Assembly: GCA_946410505.1 (NCBI GenBank) | Contig: CAMKAP010000114.1 | Location: 1 to 6,562, forward strand | DNA from: an uncultured Clostridia bacterium | Lineage (GTDB): Bacteria > Bacillota_A > Clostridia > Oscillospirales > Oscillospiraceae | Direction of reading: 5' to 3' | DNA: 6,562 nucleotides | Part shown: in pieces, positions 5,784-6,562 of the stretch | Position numbering within the stretch: the stretch's first letter is position 1 | Layout of the letters: each line of letters opens with the position of its first letter | The notes under the pieces: model-generated | Databases searched by the model: none | Seen by the model: the letters and a program-made list of their open reading frames with translations, nothing else | What the model was told of the DNA's origin: nothing | Made by a program: the position numbers and the translations under genes

Positions 5784-5876
5784 GTCCTTGCGGGGGGCGA
5801 AGCGACGTGGCAATCCGTTCTCCTTTTTCGGGGTTACGGATTGCCACGCCAGTGTGCCCACTTGTTTCGCAATGAC
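5784..5876. repeat. Palindromic intergenic element B (infB-rbfA gap)
   Basis: The core is a perfect 13-bp inverted repeat, CGTGGCAATCCGT (5806-5818) and ACGGATTGCCACG (5836-5848), with a 17-base loop. The left end GTCCTTGCGGGGGGCGAAGC and the right end CGCAATGAC resemble the widespread GTCATTGCGAGGAGCGAAGCGA...GTGGCAATCC intergenic repeats that I recall from many genomes. The right flank is diverged. A second pair, CACACTG (5778-5784) and CAGTGTG (5850-5856), offers an alternative fold. No T-tract follows the stem on either strand, so it does not look like a terminator. It would lie in the infB-rbfA mRNA as a stable hairpin. Confidence 0.8.
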
Positions 5877-5909
5877 GGGGCATTGTGTTTGGCAGTACGC
5901 CGTTATCAG

Positions 5910-6562
5910 TTAGACGATCTGCTCCATCACGAAGCACTCGATGATGTCGCCGACCTTGATGTCGTTGAACTTCTCCACCTGCATGCCGCACTCATAGCCG
6001 CTGGCGACCTCCTTGACGTCGTCCTTGAAGCGGCGCAGAGAGGCGAGGCTGCCCTCGTGGATGACGATGTTGTCGCGCAGCACGCGCACCTCGCAGCCGC
6101 GCTGGATCTTGCCGTCGGTGCAGTAGCAGCCGCAGACGGTGCCCACCTTGGAGACCTTGTAGGTCTCGCGCACCTCGGCATGGCCGATGATGGCCTCGCG
6201 GAACTTGGGGGCCAGCATGCCCTTCATGGCGGCCTCGATCTCGTTGATACAGTCGTAAATGACGCGGTACATGCGCATATCCACGTTGCTGCGGGCGGCA
6301 CTGTCGCGGGCGGCGGAATCCGGGCGGACGTTGAAGCCCACGATGATGGCGCCGGAGGTGGCTGCCAGCATCACGTCCGACTCGTTGATGGCGCCGACGG
6401 CGCTGTGAATGACCTTCACGCGAACCTCGTCGTTGGAGATCTTCTCCAGCGAGCTCTTGACCGCTTCGGCGGAGCCCTGCACGTCGGCCTTCACAATGAT
6501 GTTCAGAGTCTTCATCTCGCCGGCCTGGATCTGGCTGAACAGATCCTCCAGGCTGACCTTCT
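5910..6562 (-). CDS. infB: Translation initiation factor IF-2, C-terminal part (5' end outside window)
   Basis: IF2 is the GTPase that delivers fMet-tRNA to the 30S subunit and promotes subunit joining. Only about the last 217 codons are here; the frame is open to the right edge (first full codon 6560-6558). The sequence [18 protein letters not shown] and [20 protein letters not shown] is the highly conserved domain III. The stretch [29 protein letters not shown] is the conserved link into the helix before domain [32 protein letters not shown] and the final [22 protein letters not shown] form the C2 domain that binds the fMet-tRNA acceptor end. A small DSAARDSAA duplication (DNA 6291-6320, two 15-nt units matching at 11 of 15) does not change the domain length. 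The GTPase domain lies outside. The internal Met at 6515 is not a start. It heads this operon part. Confidence 0.97.
   Translation of the reverse strand, partial: KVSLEDLFSQIQAGEMKTLNIIVKADVQGSAEAVKSSLEKISNDEVRVKVIHSAVGAINESDVMLAATSGAIIVGFNVRPDSAARDSAARSNVDMRMYRVIYDCINEIEAAMKGMLAPKFREAIIGHAEVRETYKVSKVGTVCGCYCTDGKIQRGCEVRVLRDNIVIHEGSLASLRRFKDDVKEVASGYECGMQVEKFNDIKVGDIIECFVMEQIV

Noticed and set aside
5784..5876. Hairpin as an intrinsic terminator after infB
   Set aside because: No T-tract follows the stem on the minus strand, and the 13-bp stem is explained better by the palindromic repeat family.
5743..5991. Minus-strand open frame spanning the infB end, element B and the rbfA start
   Set aside because: It lies out of frame over the end of infB and the palindromic element; low-complexity product with no domain.

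Overview
The window reads as GC-rich chromosomal core from a Gram-positive, clostridial-type bacterium, probably an Oscillospiraceae/Ruminococcaceae-like gut Firmicute. The evidence is the gene order infB-rbfA-nrnA-truB-ribF, strong AGGAGG-type ribosome binding sites, intrinsic terminators, and a helix-turn-helix protein with a VxAGGDVxC-type repeat tail. The taxonomic placement is an inference from protein style and gene order.

Layout, left to right. 1-452 (-) is the first half of murF (cell-wall precursor ligase); its start lies in the window and its end does not. 453-635 is a divergent promoter region. 636-1625 (+) is a DEDDh 3'-5' exonuclease with a C-terminal zinc-finger-like module and a basic tail. 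A hairpin at 1638-1663 can terminate transcription from both sides. 1669-2448 (-) is an XRE-type regulator whose C-terminal half is a 15-residue repeat with a cysteine in register in every unit. 2449-2586 is its upstream region, with a promoter candidate and several dyads. 2587-6562 (-) is a translation/RNA/cofactor operon, read right to left: infB (3' end only), rbfA, nrnA, truB, ribF, closed by a terminator whose loop contains the ribF stop codon.

How the genes work together. IF2 starts translation, RbfA matures the 30S subunit, NrnA recycles the shortest RNA fragments and pAp, TruB makes pseudouridine 55 in tRNA, and RibF makes FMN and FAD. This is a standard bacterial cluster. Within it, rbfA-nrnA (6-nt gap) and nrnA-truB (4-nt overlap) are tightly coupled. 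The two looser gaps, infB-rbfA and truB-ribF, are largely occupied by palindromic intergenic elements that share a 22-nt module (17 of 22 identical).

Most worth a second look: the XRE protein with its six-step cysteine ladder, encoded by a 45-bp tandem repeat with three nearly identical central units; the dyad overlapping its candidate -10 box; and the paired palindromic elements in the operon gaps. No phage, transposase, CRISPR array, tRNA or rRNA was seen.
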